Source: Eimeria necatrix (Eukaryota; Apicomplexa; Conoidasida; Eucoccidiorida; Eimeriidae). From it: a DNA stretch of 64,000 bases. The notes beneath the pieces were generated by a model that ran no database searches, was not told the DNA's origin, and saw nothing but the letters and a program-made list of their open reading frames with translations. The position numbers and the translations under genes were made by a program. The number at the start of each line of letters is the position of its first letter. Within the stretch, counting starts at the first letter, position 1. Positions 13,301 through 26,063 of this stretch are shown here, one piece after another. The stretch covers positions 31,001 through 95,000 of the forward strand of contig NW_013654763.1 in the NCBI RefSeq assembly GCF_000499385.1, in the 5' to 3' direction.

Positions 13301-14306
13301 GCTCATGTATATGAAGCACCTGTTGTTTCTTCTTGAAAAATCAGGGCCCCTTTGTGCTCACAAACAATCCAAAGGTGAAAGCCGGCGCAGTACTCTTCGT
13401 CGGAAGCGCCTGAGTAAAAACGGCGGATCCTTCGTCCAAAGGGCTACTGCGTTGACTCGTGTAGGAACGTTTGCTCGAGACCACAAGGTCTCTCGAGGGC
13501 TCGCAGCAAAGTTGAAAAATGCTCTAAAGAGCGTCTGTTGTGGAAAACGTTCGGGAAACCAAGACAAAAGACTGGTGGAACAGGCAGATTATCTGCATTC
13601 GCAGCGTCAGTCGGTGCCTGAAGAGGAACGCCTTATCCAGGAGGAACAGAGACAACGACAGAGGTCGTTACTGCACCGCAGTGAGGCCAGCGAGTGCATA
13701 ACAGATTTACTGGAAGGCGGTCAAGCAGGGCAAAGTGACAGGCAGTCAGACCTGTATAAAAAAGAGCTGAATGCAGAGCTTCTCCAAGACAATGAATCTA
13801 CCTTCTTGATAAAACAAAGTACACAGGAAACTTCCTCGGGTGAGGATGATGATGTCGGCGAAGCTGCTACTACTGAGCCAGACGCAGAGATGGCACTTGC
13901 CGCAGCTGCTGCAGCCTCCCGGCTCTCTGCTTTGCGGGCTAGCGCTGTGTCGAGATCTCCGGAAGGCGCTGCGCTAGAATCGCACCTTGCCGCCGATCAG
14001 GCTGGTCAGGGCCAAGAGCCACCAGCGATTACAGCTCCGAGGCGCTCAAGCATGCGTGCGCCTCAGTCTTGCTATGTACCTCCGCCTCCACGTAGAAGCC
14101 TTTTGATCGCTCCTTTGGCACATCGGCTGCAACGGCAATCTACTGCTGACGCTTATCAGCCAGATTCACCGGAGCCACCAAGACGCAGAGGGCAATCCGT
14201 GCAGTTCACGGGAGTTGATCGACTTGAGCTCCAGCAATTCTTGGCGCCTGCGATGGCTCAGAATGAGAGTAGCAGCTCCGAGGAGGAGGGAAATAGCCAC
14301 AGCTAG
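7304..14306 (+). CDS. Four-domain voltage-gated calcium channel alpha subunit
   Basis: Pore-forming plasma or organelle membrane channel. Three exons join in phase: 7304-9842, 10007-10510, 10690-14306, giving about 2219 residues; the intron 1 acceptor has a clear pyrimidine tract (TTCCAG at 10001). Four repeats of six membrane helices are seen, each with a basic S4 helix: domain I S4 about residues 186-209 (LRNLRAWSLLRICRTFR), domain II S4 about 622-645 (VRPLRIFKFLKFF). The pore loops are TLEGW (E351), TGEAW (E717), TAEDW (E about 1363) and TGENW (E about 1662): the EEEE ring typical of Cav calcium selectivity. A cysteine-rich extracellular loop (CWYRC...CSADSF) lies in domain I. After domain IV an IQ-like motif, KIQAFWRTSRLL (about residue 1866), suggests calmodulin binding. 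The C-terminus is Ala/Ser/acidic low complexity. The first in-frame ATG is 7304; MDITHE 19 codons later is an alternative start. Confidence 0.9.
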
Positions 14307-15774
14307 GACCTCTGCTGGAATCGCGTTAAACTCCAGCGTTGTACTTTTGTGAGTTGGTGCTTCGCTGAAGAATAAAGTTGGGACTTCAACTTGCAATTCA
14401 CTTCCTACTTAAAGCCTGCCTTGGTTTCTTCTCTCTTCTCTTTTATAAATGAGTTTTTTGTTGGCCATCAGCTGCTACTCGGCGCATAGCTGTAAATCAC
14501 GTAAACTTGGGAAACTTCTCAATTCAATCATGCTTGGACCCACAGTCCAACTATCCTCTACTAGGATTTTATAAAATGTATTAGGCATGTACTTTTATGA
14601 AATCTATTAGGCATTTACAGACTGCCGGCGGCCAATAAGTTATTGCCAAATGTTGCAGCGTGCCCTAGTAGAAACAGGCGGGCGTTTCCTGCCTGGTATC
14701 CCTGCAGCAGAACTGGCTCTGCAGCTTTGTATGAGATTCAACATTGCCAGGATAATTCGAGGAGTTTCAGACAAAGAAAGTAGGCACTGAAGCGTCCTGG
14801 TGATCGACAGCATTGAAGTTCATATCAATGGAAGTATACCGCTGTATTGAGTGAACAGCATTTATTTAAGAGCATGCGAACAAGCACCCACATACCATTG
14901 TCGCATTTCTGATCCCCGCAGCTCCTCTTTCCCTTTCTAGCATAGGTATTCAACAATATATGTACGGACCTTTAGAGTGCTTCGTTGACAATCCCATGCT
15001 TAAGTAATGGCACAATACTAGCTTGCACGTGTAATGAAGCGAGGACTAGCTACATATGCATGGCACAAAGTGAATGTGAAGACTGAATACTCGCAGAATC
15101 TTCTGCAGTTTGTGCCGGTGGAGCAACTAGGGGAATTTACTCCAGTGGCTTGTGCTTAATTCCATTGTTTGCGTGAAACGGATGCATCTTCCTTTACTAG
15201 CAGCAGTACTTTGAGTTAATGATATACTAAGCCGGTGAATACGAACTGCGCCAAATTTCTCCTTGTAATGCTATTTCTCTAGGAAAAAACATCGAAGACA
15301 GGAACCAAACTCTTGTGTAGAGACAGCATGCAATCTTGACAACTTCCAGGCAGAGCCTAAATCTTCACCTAGGACGTCAAGAGGCCAATGCAGGAAAAAT
15401 ACATGACGTGGAGCGTGAAACCTGCATTTCTAAAAACTGTAAATGATCCTTAATGGCTGCGAAATTAAGCAGAATCCCGCAGTCTCACTGTTGGATAATG
15501 CTCTATGGAAAGTATGCAGAAAATGCCAAATGAAAAGACAAGACTTTTTCAAGCCCTGAAGCAAACTGGTGTTCTCTCATGGCGTGACGGAGTTCAGTCA
15601 GGATTGCATACTAGCGAACTTCAACGCATAAAGCATTTCAGTGCCACTATGAACACCGTACAGCTCACCATAGCAGTCGACTGCTGTAAGCAGCTTCGTA
15701 TCAACAAAAAAAACTCAAATTTGAATCTGAAGTCGTCCCACCACGGGTGTTCCAACATCACATCATTTCCTGCG
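14307..15774. other. Convergent 3' intergenic region
   Basis: Separates the ends of two convergent genes (calcium channel, plus; kinesin, minus). No gene is seen. A short imperfect direct duplication (ATTTTATAAAATGTATTAGGC then TTTTATGAAATCTATTAGGC) lies at 14566-14616. Confidence 0.5.
14371..14376 (+). promoter_or_regulatory. Candidate polyadenylation signal of the calcium channel gene
   Basis: AATAAA lies 65 bases after the channel stop codon, a normal distance for a 3' end signal. Other AATAAA words exist in the window, so this is positional evidence only. Confidence 0.35.
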
Positions 15775-18700
15775 TTACCCCGATTGTTGGTCTCCATCAC
15801 TGGCGGTCATTTCTTCTGCCTGTACTGCCGGTGGCCGCTGCTCTGGAGATTCCGCTGCTTCAGGCGATTTCTCTTCAGTTGACTCCATCGGATCTGTGGG
15901 TGCTGATCGTGTGAGCTCTGCTACACTTCCTCCGGCATCCTCTGGACTCCTCGCATCAACTGTGTCGTCTCCTGAGGTCTTGCCCTCATGTGTAGCTGAG
16001 TCTTGATCTTCTGCGGTTTCTCCAGAAGCCTTTTGCTCTTCTATATTTTGCATATCAGCTCCACCATCAGTCAGGCTAGAAGCTCCTTGCTGCGTGATTT
16101 CCCCAAGAGGCATATCTGGGGCCTTTTGGTCGGCATCACCGCTTTGCTGAGCTTTAAAAGGCACTGAAGGAACACTATCCTTGGCAGTATTTTCTTTTTC
16201 TTCCTCTTGTTGGTCCGTGGTCTTCCTTTCTTTCCCTTTCTCCTCTTCACCTGTTGCAGGCCCTTCCGCACTTATGCTTTTTGGGTCGATTCCGGCCTTT
16301 TGTAGTAATTCTTGGAGCGAATTGCCCTGCATTTTAAGTGCTGCTTCGATTTTTTCCAGCAGAACTTTCTTCTCCTTCAATTCCTCCTCAAGCTTCTGCA
16401 CCCCTAATCCTTTTTCACCCTTTCCTTTCCCTGTTTTGTCCACAAACTTGCCACTGACTTCAAATACCAGGACGCCAGAAAGCCACTCAACCACAACCTC
16501 ATTAGCATCAAGAGTAAACTCCTGAACAACAAGCAAATGGCCAGCAGCATTTGGCGGAAGGGTAAAATGTGCTGATATCCCTTTCTTCTATGCATCACAT
16601 GGGCAACTGCAGTGGTCAAGCTGGAGCATATATACTGCTGTGCCCTGTCAAAAAGCATTACTCAAATTATTTTAATTGCGCTGCATGCAGTGGTATCGCT
16701 GTTTAAATCTGTTACACTCTGTTTGAGTCTTATTGGCCGTGCATGTTGTCTCTCCTCAAATGAACAATTATGAGAATCCCCAGGAAAGAAAGCCCGCTCA
16801 CCCTGGAGCTATTGAAAACGACATCGCGACTAGACTCTTCAAGCGAAACTGCAGAGACTTCTGTCATTCCGTCGAGCCAGCGGTACAACACCTGCGTTTC
16901 ATCCGTATGAGAATACAACGTATAAAGCAGCCATGCGTTATGGGGTCAAGAGCACTCAGTAACCCTTGGCACCTGGAATCGAAAACAGGTTGCGACCATT
17001 GGCTTAATGCCAGCTTGTCGCCACCCAAGCAGCAGTCTGCGAGCGCCATCGCTACCACAACTTCATCCAAACAACACGATGACAGTGAACGGTATCTGCA
17101 GTACTAATACATTATGTAGCTTTCTCACTTGTGGATGTCTGCAGGACCTTTCGGGCAAATTGTTTGCAGAGTGCACAGTGATTGTAATCGTCAGCACTCG
17201 CCCTCTAACGTCTTCAACTGAATCGAAGTCATCAATATCTTCTAAGCGCCTGGCTACCAATTCGTCCTCCCTAGACACAAATAATAAGCCTTGCTCATCC
17301 CATGAATGTAAAACTGCTGCATTCCATGATAGAACACACTGGCACTGCGTGAGCTGGGACAACAAAACTCGTTATTTAAGCATGAAACTGTTGCATCCCA
17401 TGGTAGAACACACTGGCACTGCATGAGCTGGGAGACAATAATCTTTGAAATGTCAACAAAAGTCGTCTTTTAAGTATGCCATCAGATGTCAGTTGTCCGC
17501 ATAATACAGTGTAGCATGCATTTTAATACTGCAATGTTTACCCTTCGATGTCAGCTCTTGGTGGTCCGACTTGAATATCGATCGATACCACAAGAGTTCC
17601 CTGCTTCTGTCCCTTAGAATCGAAAATAGGGAACGGCTCTTGTTCAATTGGCAGCAGGCTCCTGATTGTCTCAAGATACACGTACGCTTGTCCCACAACC
17701 TACGAAATAATAGCCCAAGTAGCGCGATCGCATGATGCTCAGACTTTCAGTGGAAAAGAGACATAATAAAATATAAACAGAATGCGACATTTTGCGTCAA
17801 CAGAGTGCTAAACACTTACATTAGATAAAATGTCTTTACGCTAAAAGTTTAGTTCTGCAGTGCAAGTTAAAGGTGCTATCGAACCTGGTGCGATTCCGGA
17901 TCAGGTGCGAAGGGATCTGCCATATTATCAGGTAGAATCAGTGGCTGTCCTGGTTCCGGAGACCAATTAGCATAGATTTCTCGCATCTCAAACACTTTTC
18001 TTTCAAATAGATCTAATGGCCAGAGCTGAGTAATATCTGAATCCATTCTGTCAACTCTAATCATAATTTCTAGCCTTTGCATTACAGTACCACCAAGGGT
18101 TGCTCTCGCACCCCTCCCTACAGCGTCTCCACGCATTGTCAGTTTCGGAGAAAAGAAAGCCCCAACGCCTAGTTCTTGTGCAATCATATTTGCCTCGTCT
18201 ACTAGTAATGATGTTCTTGTCATTATTTCGTCTAGCTCAATTCGGGCGGCTCTCTCCTCCTCTTTCCTCGCCTCCTCTTCTGCTTTTTCCTTTTTAAGCC
18301 TAAGTTCACGTGCGCTTAGTTCGTCCTGCTTGTTTTGCAACTGCCGCTCAATTTCTTGTTTCTCCTCTTGTAGGGCTTTAAGCTTGGTTTGTATTACCTC
18401 TTGCGTTTCGCCGCTTGCAAGTAACTCTTGCTCTTTCTGCTCCAGTCTTTTGAGCAGCGCCTGCCTCTCCTGCTCTAGAGCTTTTTTTTCAACTTCTAGC
18501 TCTTTTAGTGTTTCCCGGAATTTCTTCTCTCTCTCCACTTCCTCTTCAGTGCGAAGTGTCTGGCCATATGCTTCCATCTGATCCTTCTTCACTTCCTTCA
18601 TTGCATCTTCCCACGATGGCATGGTCTTATCCATATCCAGGGGGTCAACATATACATAGAGATTGTTGTGCCCAAATAATATCCTATCCTTGTGTTGCAG

Positions 18701-21539
18701 TTGTCGTTGTTCTCCTTCTTGCAGTTCAGCCCCATTTACCATTGTCTTCCCTGTGGCCATCAGGACTACGTTGTAAACTATGTCTTCCGGATCCTCTGCG
18801 TCGTTCTGTATTTTCTTACAAGTCACTGTAGCGTGCCCTGCTACCACGCCCAAGCCACCGATACGGAAGGTCGGCGCTTCCTCTCCATCAGCTTTGCCAA
18901 ATGTACTCGTGCCCTCCTTAATGACGCAAATTATCTTCCCGGTTAGGAAAGGATCTTCGTTGAGATTTTGTAATGTAGGAAGTGTCAGCTCAGCCTGCTC
19001 CTCCGGCTTTCTAGTAGCTGCTGCTCTTTTTTTCTCCTCCTCCACTTTTTGCTGCCACGACATCTGAATAATAAACGACCTGGAGAGCCGTGATCAGTAT
19101 TTCACTGAAATGAGTGTTTCTGCTTCCGCAGTGCGTATCCATAAAATACCACATCAGAAACCTACGAAAACTTTGAAACACAACTGCCTGGTTCAGGGCG
19201 GCATTTGTGAAGAAACGGCGTACCGTCATTTCTTCCATAGCCCTTTTGTTCGCCTCTATCTCTTCCTCATACTGCTTCCTTATGGCGTCTATCATAGCTG
19301 GGTCTGGCTCTGAACCTCCAGTAGGCGCAGGCAAGGCGCCACCCATTGCCTAAAAACATGAACCGGCAGAAGCCACATATTGTCAATTGGCCTCATGCTG
19401 TCTCAACGTATGCTTGCGTTCTATTCGAAGCGCAATTACCACTGATATACGGTAGTGTGATAAGCATTGCACGTAAAGGATGTCTTTATCTCGTCATAAC
19501 GAAGGTCAGGGAAAAAATTACCTTTTTGAGTCGCTCATTTTCTTCTCTGAGCTCGCGAATCAACTTTTCTAGCGGATTTTCGTTCACCACGGCCTCATTT
19601 TTTATTTGTTTCACTCTATCTGCAAGTAAGCATTGAGCTGCCAATTCTTTCGATGTTTGCACGCTCTGCAGAAGGCCATCGTGACCATAAGAGAAGAATC
19701 GGTTTCGACTGCTTGTGCTTCATGTTATACCTTCGCATCGGGATTAAGCAGATTTCGATGCCGTATCGTACACACGGACTCTACTAGGCGAATGGCAAGA
19801 CTTTGACTTACAACTGCACTGCATTTTATCGAGGCGTTTAAAGCCGATACATAAATTCATAAAAGGACAAGAAAGTATGCCAGCTCAAGGAGAGGAGAAC
19901 CACAGTTCTTCAAAGCATGAGCGCTTACTATTTATTTCAGTGTGAATACACTTGAGTTTCGTGCCTTTTCACCTGCGTAGCGAAGAGTGCTGAGGGTCTC
20001 TTCGTAATTGACAGACGCTGGAGAGAGAGCAGCAATCATGCAAGTTTTACTGTTGCCGCCCAAAGCTGTTTGCAAAATGCGCGTCAGCGCCGAATCCCTG
20101 TATGGCACGACCTACAATCAAACGCAGAACCCCTTTTCTGCGAAAATTTGCTTTTTCAAGTCGGGACCTGCCAGCTGTCCTTTAGACACAAGCACAGCTG
20201 CATAGGATATATGTGATGCTTCTTTTGAGTTGTCGCGGCGACGCGTGATGCTTCTATTATTTGCCATGTATCACCTGCCCTGGCTTCAGCTTTCCTGCAG
20301 CCTTATCTGCAAGAGCGGATATAACGTTGCCAAGGGCGCTGAGGCTTTGATTGATGGCGCATCCTTCTTTAAGTCTGTCTCCGGTCGCACCAGTTGATCC
20401 AGCTCTTTCACTACCTGCTAAATCTACGAGGTTTATCTCTGAACACTTCTGTGAAACTGGCTCTCCCGAGTCCGCTGAACATACGAGGTCACCAGCGCAA
20501 GCATGATGCATCCACAGTGCTCAGCGTACGCCATGATTCACGAATAGAAAGAGGGCTATTGCTCGCGCTGAATGTTAAACGGGTACTGTTCTTGTGTACC
20601 ATACGATCTACAGTAACTTGGCGGAAAAATATTTGCAGGACCGTGTGGGCACGAGATGACGTGGCATTCATCAAAGTAGCACCAACTGTACGGTTGGCCG
20701 TGCCTGAACGAAGCGCCACACGAACTCTGAGCTTCGCATGCGCAAGAAAGGAGCACGTTTTTCTTCATTTCATAGGCATATGGCGCACAGCAAATTGAAT
20801 AACTACGTTTTCCTTGGTCAGTAAATGTTTAGCACTTGTAATTTGATACTAAGTCAGTCACTACCTGAGGTAAAAGGCTACAATCATCAAACCGACGGAA
20901 GCTTCAAAAAGCAATACCTTCATCTAATTTTGCCTGAATTGCTGCATATGAATCCACTGGACATTTGCTGAGATCTTGCACAAATGTGCCTAACTGAGGA
21001 GTGTGCCTGATTTTCAGTCCTCCCTTGGGTCGTTTGTCCATCGGCTGAAGCAAGTCTTGCACTTGCTCATTATAAATTTCCAGCATGCTTACAAGAACCT
21101 CAGCTCTGAGACTGGGGTCTGCTTTCTGCTGTATACGTTGAAATATTTCTTCGCACGCTCGAACGATAATACCCTTATTAGCTCCGTACCCAACCATAGA
21201 GTAACTCTTCCCTGATCCAGTTTGACCATAGGCAAATAGGCACGCATTATACCCTTCAAATGAATTGTTGAGTACGTCTTTACCCACATCTTCGTAGACC
21301 CTTTGTTGATCTGCATACTTGGTGGTTACTGGCCTGCAGTAACCAGAGTCCTCCACCTCGAATCCATCGTGTGACCAATATGAATAATCGAAAGCAAAAG
21401 TCTTTGTGGCGTTTTTCGCGTCGTCTTTGTTTTCTATTGTGGTGCTTTTTCCCTCCATAGAAATGCAGAGCACCGCATTCATGTTTTTCTCGCGGTCGTT
21501 GAAAGGACGAACCCGCACAGCCACCTTAACTGAAGACAT
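15775..21539 (-). CDS. Kinesin-3 family motor protein with FHA domain (KIF1/Unc-104-like)
   Basis: ATP-driven microtubule plus-end motor, presumably for cargo or membrane transport. Minus-strand exons: 21539-20918, 20703 to about 20590, 20448-20275, 20111-19973, 19619-19522, 19349-19224, 19063-17885, 17699-17542, about 17330-17150, one unresolved short segment, 16891-16802 and 16587-15775 (stop). The motor has the P-loop GQTGSGKS (residues 105-112), switch [10 protein letters not shown], switch [12 protein letters not shown], and [12 protein letters not shown], followed by the kinesin-3 neck [17 protein letters not shown]. Exon 7 holds NLNEDP, which opens the FHA domain of KIF1-type kinesins, and then a long Glu/Lys/Gln coiled coil. 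Later exons resemble the KIF1 C2-like region ([25 protein letters not shown]). The last exon ends in an acidic Glu/Ser/Pro tail. No PH domain is seen. About 1240 residues. The junctions on either side of the exon near 17330-17150 are not phase-resolved. Confidence 0.88.
17315..17433. repeat. Imperfect direct duplication of about 46 bp at a kinesin exon edge
   Basis: Copy 1 (about 17315-17360) and copy 2 (about 17388-17433) share the core TAGAACACACTGGCACTGC with few differences, 73 bases apart. On the minus strand the duplicated block includes candidate AG acceptors upstream of the exon that encodes [15 protein letters not shown], so it duplicates a possible splice-acceptor region. Confidence 0.7.
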
Positions 21540-24500
21540 TTTCCTCGTGTGGTACTGCCCACGAACAAGAAAACACCGTAGTTTGCTGCTCCTTCGGTAT
21601 TAAAAAGCGGCAATGTAGTTTCCTTTTAATATGCATACGCTACTGTCTCCTGTAAAGGCAGAGACATTAGACCGCGCAGGGGAATGGCCCTGCATGAATA
21701 ACTTCCTGGAGTTAGAATTTTTTCAGGAGGAGGGCATGTGCACCTTTTCAAATAAAAAAGTAGTATTGTTTTGAATGTACAGGAGAAGGGTGTTACAGTT
21801 TGACTGCTTCCCCGGAAGCCGATGCAGCGCGAGCAGCTACGAAGACACGCAGTCCATTGTCCCAGCCATCTAGGCGTTACGCACCTTCACATACATTCCT
21901 AGCTGTTAAATGTAGCTATTCAAATATCTTTGCTGAATAAAATGAGGCAACTGTCATTATTTGTGGAAAAAGACACTTCTTCAGGGGTGAGACACCAAAT
22001 GCACCTAACACACATCTCGCACCAAACAATTGCAGTGCTTTGTATCAGTACATATGGGAATGTCTCGACACTATATGATTACTGAGCTGCCTAAATATAT
22101 CGTAGAAGCTGATCAGCGTCATCAGATAACGCTGCACACAGTGACGTCTCACAACTAGAGAATTAATGCAGAACAATGGGACGCCCCGAGTGGCTGCACT
22201 GGTGGACAGAAAGACAATCCATTGCAATGGCCTCACGGAAAGTAGCTGGCTGCATTTTGGCTTTTAAAACTCCTCTGACGAATGAGTGTGCTCTTTGTAG
22301 TAAAGGCGCATTCTCGTGTCCAAAAAGAAGTCCTGGTGCGTTTAGCATGAATGCCGGTTATTCAACATAACTGTGGACTCTGAACAGCCCTAGGTGGAGC
22401 GCCTCTCTGAGTGCGCATATCCGCCTTCGTAGGTAGCTCTGTTTGGTGGTCGAATACCTTTCACTCAGCCACGATGTTTGTAGAGTGCTCTATAATTTGT
22501 GGCAAGTACGACTGCACGACGAAGAATTCACGAGAGAGGACCCACACGTTTCTAGACATACCTGATTGGCAAGCCGGCTGATTAATTCTCTCTACATGCA
22601 CCTCAGTGGCCATCTCTGGAGAACGCCTTGTGGGAGCAAAGTTATTATGACAGCATCATGTTTTCTGGGGAGTTATGTAGAAAGTAAAACATATCTGTAG
22701 TGGCCTAAACCATCAGCAGTGAGTTCAGAGCATCAATTCTCACAAACCTGCATTACCGTGTCATTTCACGTGCAACCCCCAACAGTCAAAGTCATGATTT
22801 TAACTCTGCAACTGTAAGCCTATTCAGGCACGGCGTAGGCAAATTTCTTTCTGGGATTTCCACATTACCGCGTTCTGCGTTTGCTTCTGACCGTACTTCT
22901 CAAATTCTGGGTATTGCACTATACCTCGCTTTGGATTGTAAGCTGTGTTCACTTAACTCGAATGCAAGAGGGCATACAATCCTTTTGAGTTCCAATGAAT
23001 CTTCTTCTCAAACAAGCTGGCCGCTACGCTCCTTTCTGAATTTTTCTGGCATCTACTGGAATCTACGTGGAAGTGCATGGTTGCAGTAGCGTTAGCACCA
23101 TCGCATATGACTCTAGCGAAAAAACAGCCACGGCTACTAGCATTATTTACTACCTCTGCTTATGGGCTCGGCTAGCTCCTTCTGTACTTTTGAGCAGGCT
23201 GGCGCCTACAAGAGCTCCCTGACAGTCAACTAGACACCTACTCGTGGTGCAGCTGGAAGGCGAACCCTAGTTTAATATAAGCAGTGATTGGCTCAAAAAA
23301 GTTGGTGCGTATTTATCTTCGCAGACTATCGTTGCCTGCGAGCGGATAAAAGGCAGAGCAGCAGCGCATATAGCGCTGCGTCTGCGTTTCTGTTCGCTAC
23401 TGGTCGCGCATATCGTACTGGATTGGCGTAGGGGACCCTCTGATGTCCAGTTCAGTTGTATGTAAAATGGATACCCCGGAGCTGTAAATATACTGGTTTT
23501 TCGGGACCCTTAAATTTGATCTGCAAGAAGTTGCTTCCTCCTTGAGCTCCACCATTTTTGGTTCTTCCGGCATGCTTCTGCGAATTTCACATTGCATCTT
23601 CGAAGTTTCGCATTCTGCTTTATGTTTTCCATCTTATTGGATTTAACTAGATATATTCTTTTTGCTGGACTGTTAACTTTACTGCTTTTCTTCTCATAAG
23701 CATTTTTCTACTTAAAAGCAAGGAAATTCATGATGACATTAATCTCTCTCACTTCAACACTGCTACAACTAGTAATGTAGTATGAGATTGCTTTTGGCCA
23801 CTTGAGCATTTCCCCGTTTTCAAGGCATTCTGCTCCTGAAAGAATCAGAAGCGCTGCCCCCCAAACTAGCACAATCATTGGGGAGACACACTGGTGCATT
23901 TCCAAGAAGACCTTTCAATGAATATAGTTGCTGCTTTCTACGAATTGCGAGGAGAGTGATAGAAAAGGCCCGCAAATAGATATTTTGTCCAAAGTAAAGG
24001 TAGCTGTGCGCTTCCTCGAAGCCTCGGCAAGTTTTGTGCTCGTGGTAATCTCCAGAGAAGGCAGCTCACGTGACCCTGCGTCTCCTTTTCTCTGAAAAGT
24101 TCTGCATTCTTGACGGTGTTTACAGAAAGTAGGAGGATTCCATTTATGCACAGCAGTTGATGGGAGATGCTGTAACCGGCTTGGCGTTATCGCCTGTTTT
24201 GCAGATGTCGGCGACAATGTTGCTGACAGCACTGCCGCCACAGAAACTAAGCAGTAAATGAATAACACTAGCGGCAAATATCTATAGTGTACTTCGGTAC
24301 CAGAGTCACTGCTCAGCGTCCCTGCCGTCGTCGCCATCTCTGACCCCGCCGTCGTTGTCGTTTCTACTGCGTGGCACTCGTGTGCCAGCTCCACTCGTTG
24401 TTCAAATAATTCAATCATGCCACTACTGTGTACTGTATCAGTGAGAAGAGCAACAATCCATTTTTAAGACACTTCTGACACACCATGCATGAAGATGAGA

Positions 24501-25351
24501 GTAGCACTAGCTGAGATCCAAAAGTGTCGCTATTCCTCGATGCTTCCGACGACTGCCCCTTTGGAGGAAGGCATGGCGCAGGCTTATGTAGGCAGAAATT
24601 TCTCCACAACAAAAAGGGCATATGGTATTAGCGCTGCTTAGGAGACTGGGAGAGTGCAGAGGCCAGCAGCCACACCCACCGACGCTGGCTCTGCTGCTCT
24701 TCCTGTTCTATCCACTGAGCTGTTGTGGAGCTGCGTCAGCACACCAAGTCACCATGATTGAAAATGCGTTATTGGCACAATCACCAGAATAGAGTACTGG
24801 AGAGTGTTGACACGCAAAGATGGATTTGACCTCTCTTCAGGTGAACACAGTTGATCACCGCTGGTTGTTTTTCGGGCTCAGCCAGAACATTAGGCTTTCC
24901 AGTAAGTGGTGGCAGATTATCAGGCAAAAGTCTCTCTTGAGTACAGAGAGTTCAAGAGATTTTACAAAGTCAAGCTCTAACCTGAATGCGAAGCAGGCAT
25001 GGCTTACCGAAAGAATGCAAAAGCTTGTGTGCTCGGTGCTTACAAATGCGCGCAGCAAATAGCAATTTTAGGCCTTCCTTTCGCACAGCAGGTATACTAA
25101 GGCATATTTCCAAATGTTACGAGGCTAACCGCTGCATCGTTTTGGTTCGGTACACCTTTCCAGTGAAAGGCCTCAACGGACGGCAGACGGCTGGAACCGA
25201 CAAAAAGTTCTTGGCCCCACAGATCACGCTCCTGTCGAATGGCACTGCAATCGTGCTTGACGATGATCTTAACATGCCGAGCCCATGGGCTCAGCGCTCA
25301 CAACTTCTAATGTGAATTTCGCTTTGAGATTTCGCATCTGCTCATCGGCAC
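21540..25351. other. Region without an assignable gene, between kinesin start and chromovirus
   Basis: The kinesin promoter should lie in the first few hundred bases. No known domain was recognised. The longest ORF is 24418-23915 on the minus strand (167 codons) with one hydrophobic stretch (YLPLVLFIYCLVSVAAVLSA) but no recognisable family or clear splice context, and is not called as a gene. Confidence 0.4.
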
Positions 25352-25960
25352 TGTTAAGTAGTTGATATTCAATTTCAGTTTCCCAATCTTACCGGTTTCG
25401 GTGCACCTAATTAATCTAAAGCACAGAACGCAAACTGCTATTAAATATGTGGATTAGAAAGCACAGGAGCGTGATGTGGCGCTGTTATGCTTGCTGAGCG
25501 CTGAAACGCCGAGCACAATTAGTGCAGTGCACAGGCACTACAACTGTATTGCACAGGCACTACAATAGGGCTTGCTGGTGACCTATAGACGATAGCTAGC
25601 TAGCGACCTACAAGGGGTCCCAACACTGGAGGAGGACAGGACCCTGCTACTAGGATCAAAGTAAGGCAATTTGTCTGCGACTTAATATGCATACGCTAGA
25701 GGTGCCTGAAAATGCGTGGAGACTGCGGCTGGCGATATCGCCGGCACCAGTGCAGGACTCCTCCCCACAGGGCCTAGGAGGCGAGCACCCCGAGTGGGGC
25801 GAATCGAACAACAACAGATTTTGGAAACTTAAGAATTACCGTATTTCGATAAATATAGGCTACTGTTTCAAGGAAATGGGCCAACGTTAGGTGCCGATCA
25901 TAGGCCCTGCTTGAGGGGCAGGTAGCAGCATTGTTGCAGCAGTAGGCGCTGTGCACTACA
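25352..25960 (+). repeat. 5' LTR of the chromovirus
   Basis: Starts TGTTAAGTAGTTG and ends GTGCACTACA, so it has TG...CA ends. It matches 31683-32291 nearly base for base over 609 bp. It should carry the element promoter and polyadenylation signals. A short ORF inside (25687-25890) is shared with the 3' LTR but is not thought to be a gene. Confidence 0.92.
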
Positions 25961-25962
25961 TT

Positions 25963-25984
25963 TGGGGGCTGCACCGGGATTGAA
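25963..25984 (+). promoter_or_regulatory. Primer-binding site (tRNA 3'-end complement)
   Basis: Two bases after the LTR the sequence TGGGGGCTGCACCGGGATTG begins. Its reverse complement ends in CCA, preceded by a 7-base acceptor strand (GCAGCCC plus discriminator C) and a T-arm with TTCAATCC, exactly the layout of a tRNA 3' end. The tRNA species was not identified. It would prime minus-strand DNA synthesis. Confidence 0.8.
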
Positions 25985-26063
25985 ATCTTTGTTCTCTCCG
26001 GACTTGGGAGTAGAAATACTGCGTTTTAATAACTCATCCCTAGAATTCTTCGCTCGGTAAGGG

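Noticed and set aside
25687..25890. 67-codon ORF repeated in both LTRs (also 32018-32221)
   Set aside because: Conserved only because the LTRs are copies of each other; LTRs of this type do not normally encode proteins.
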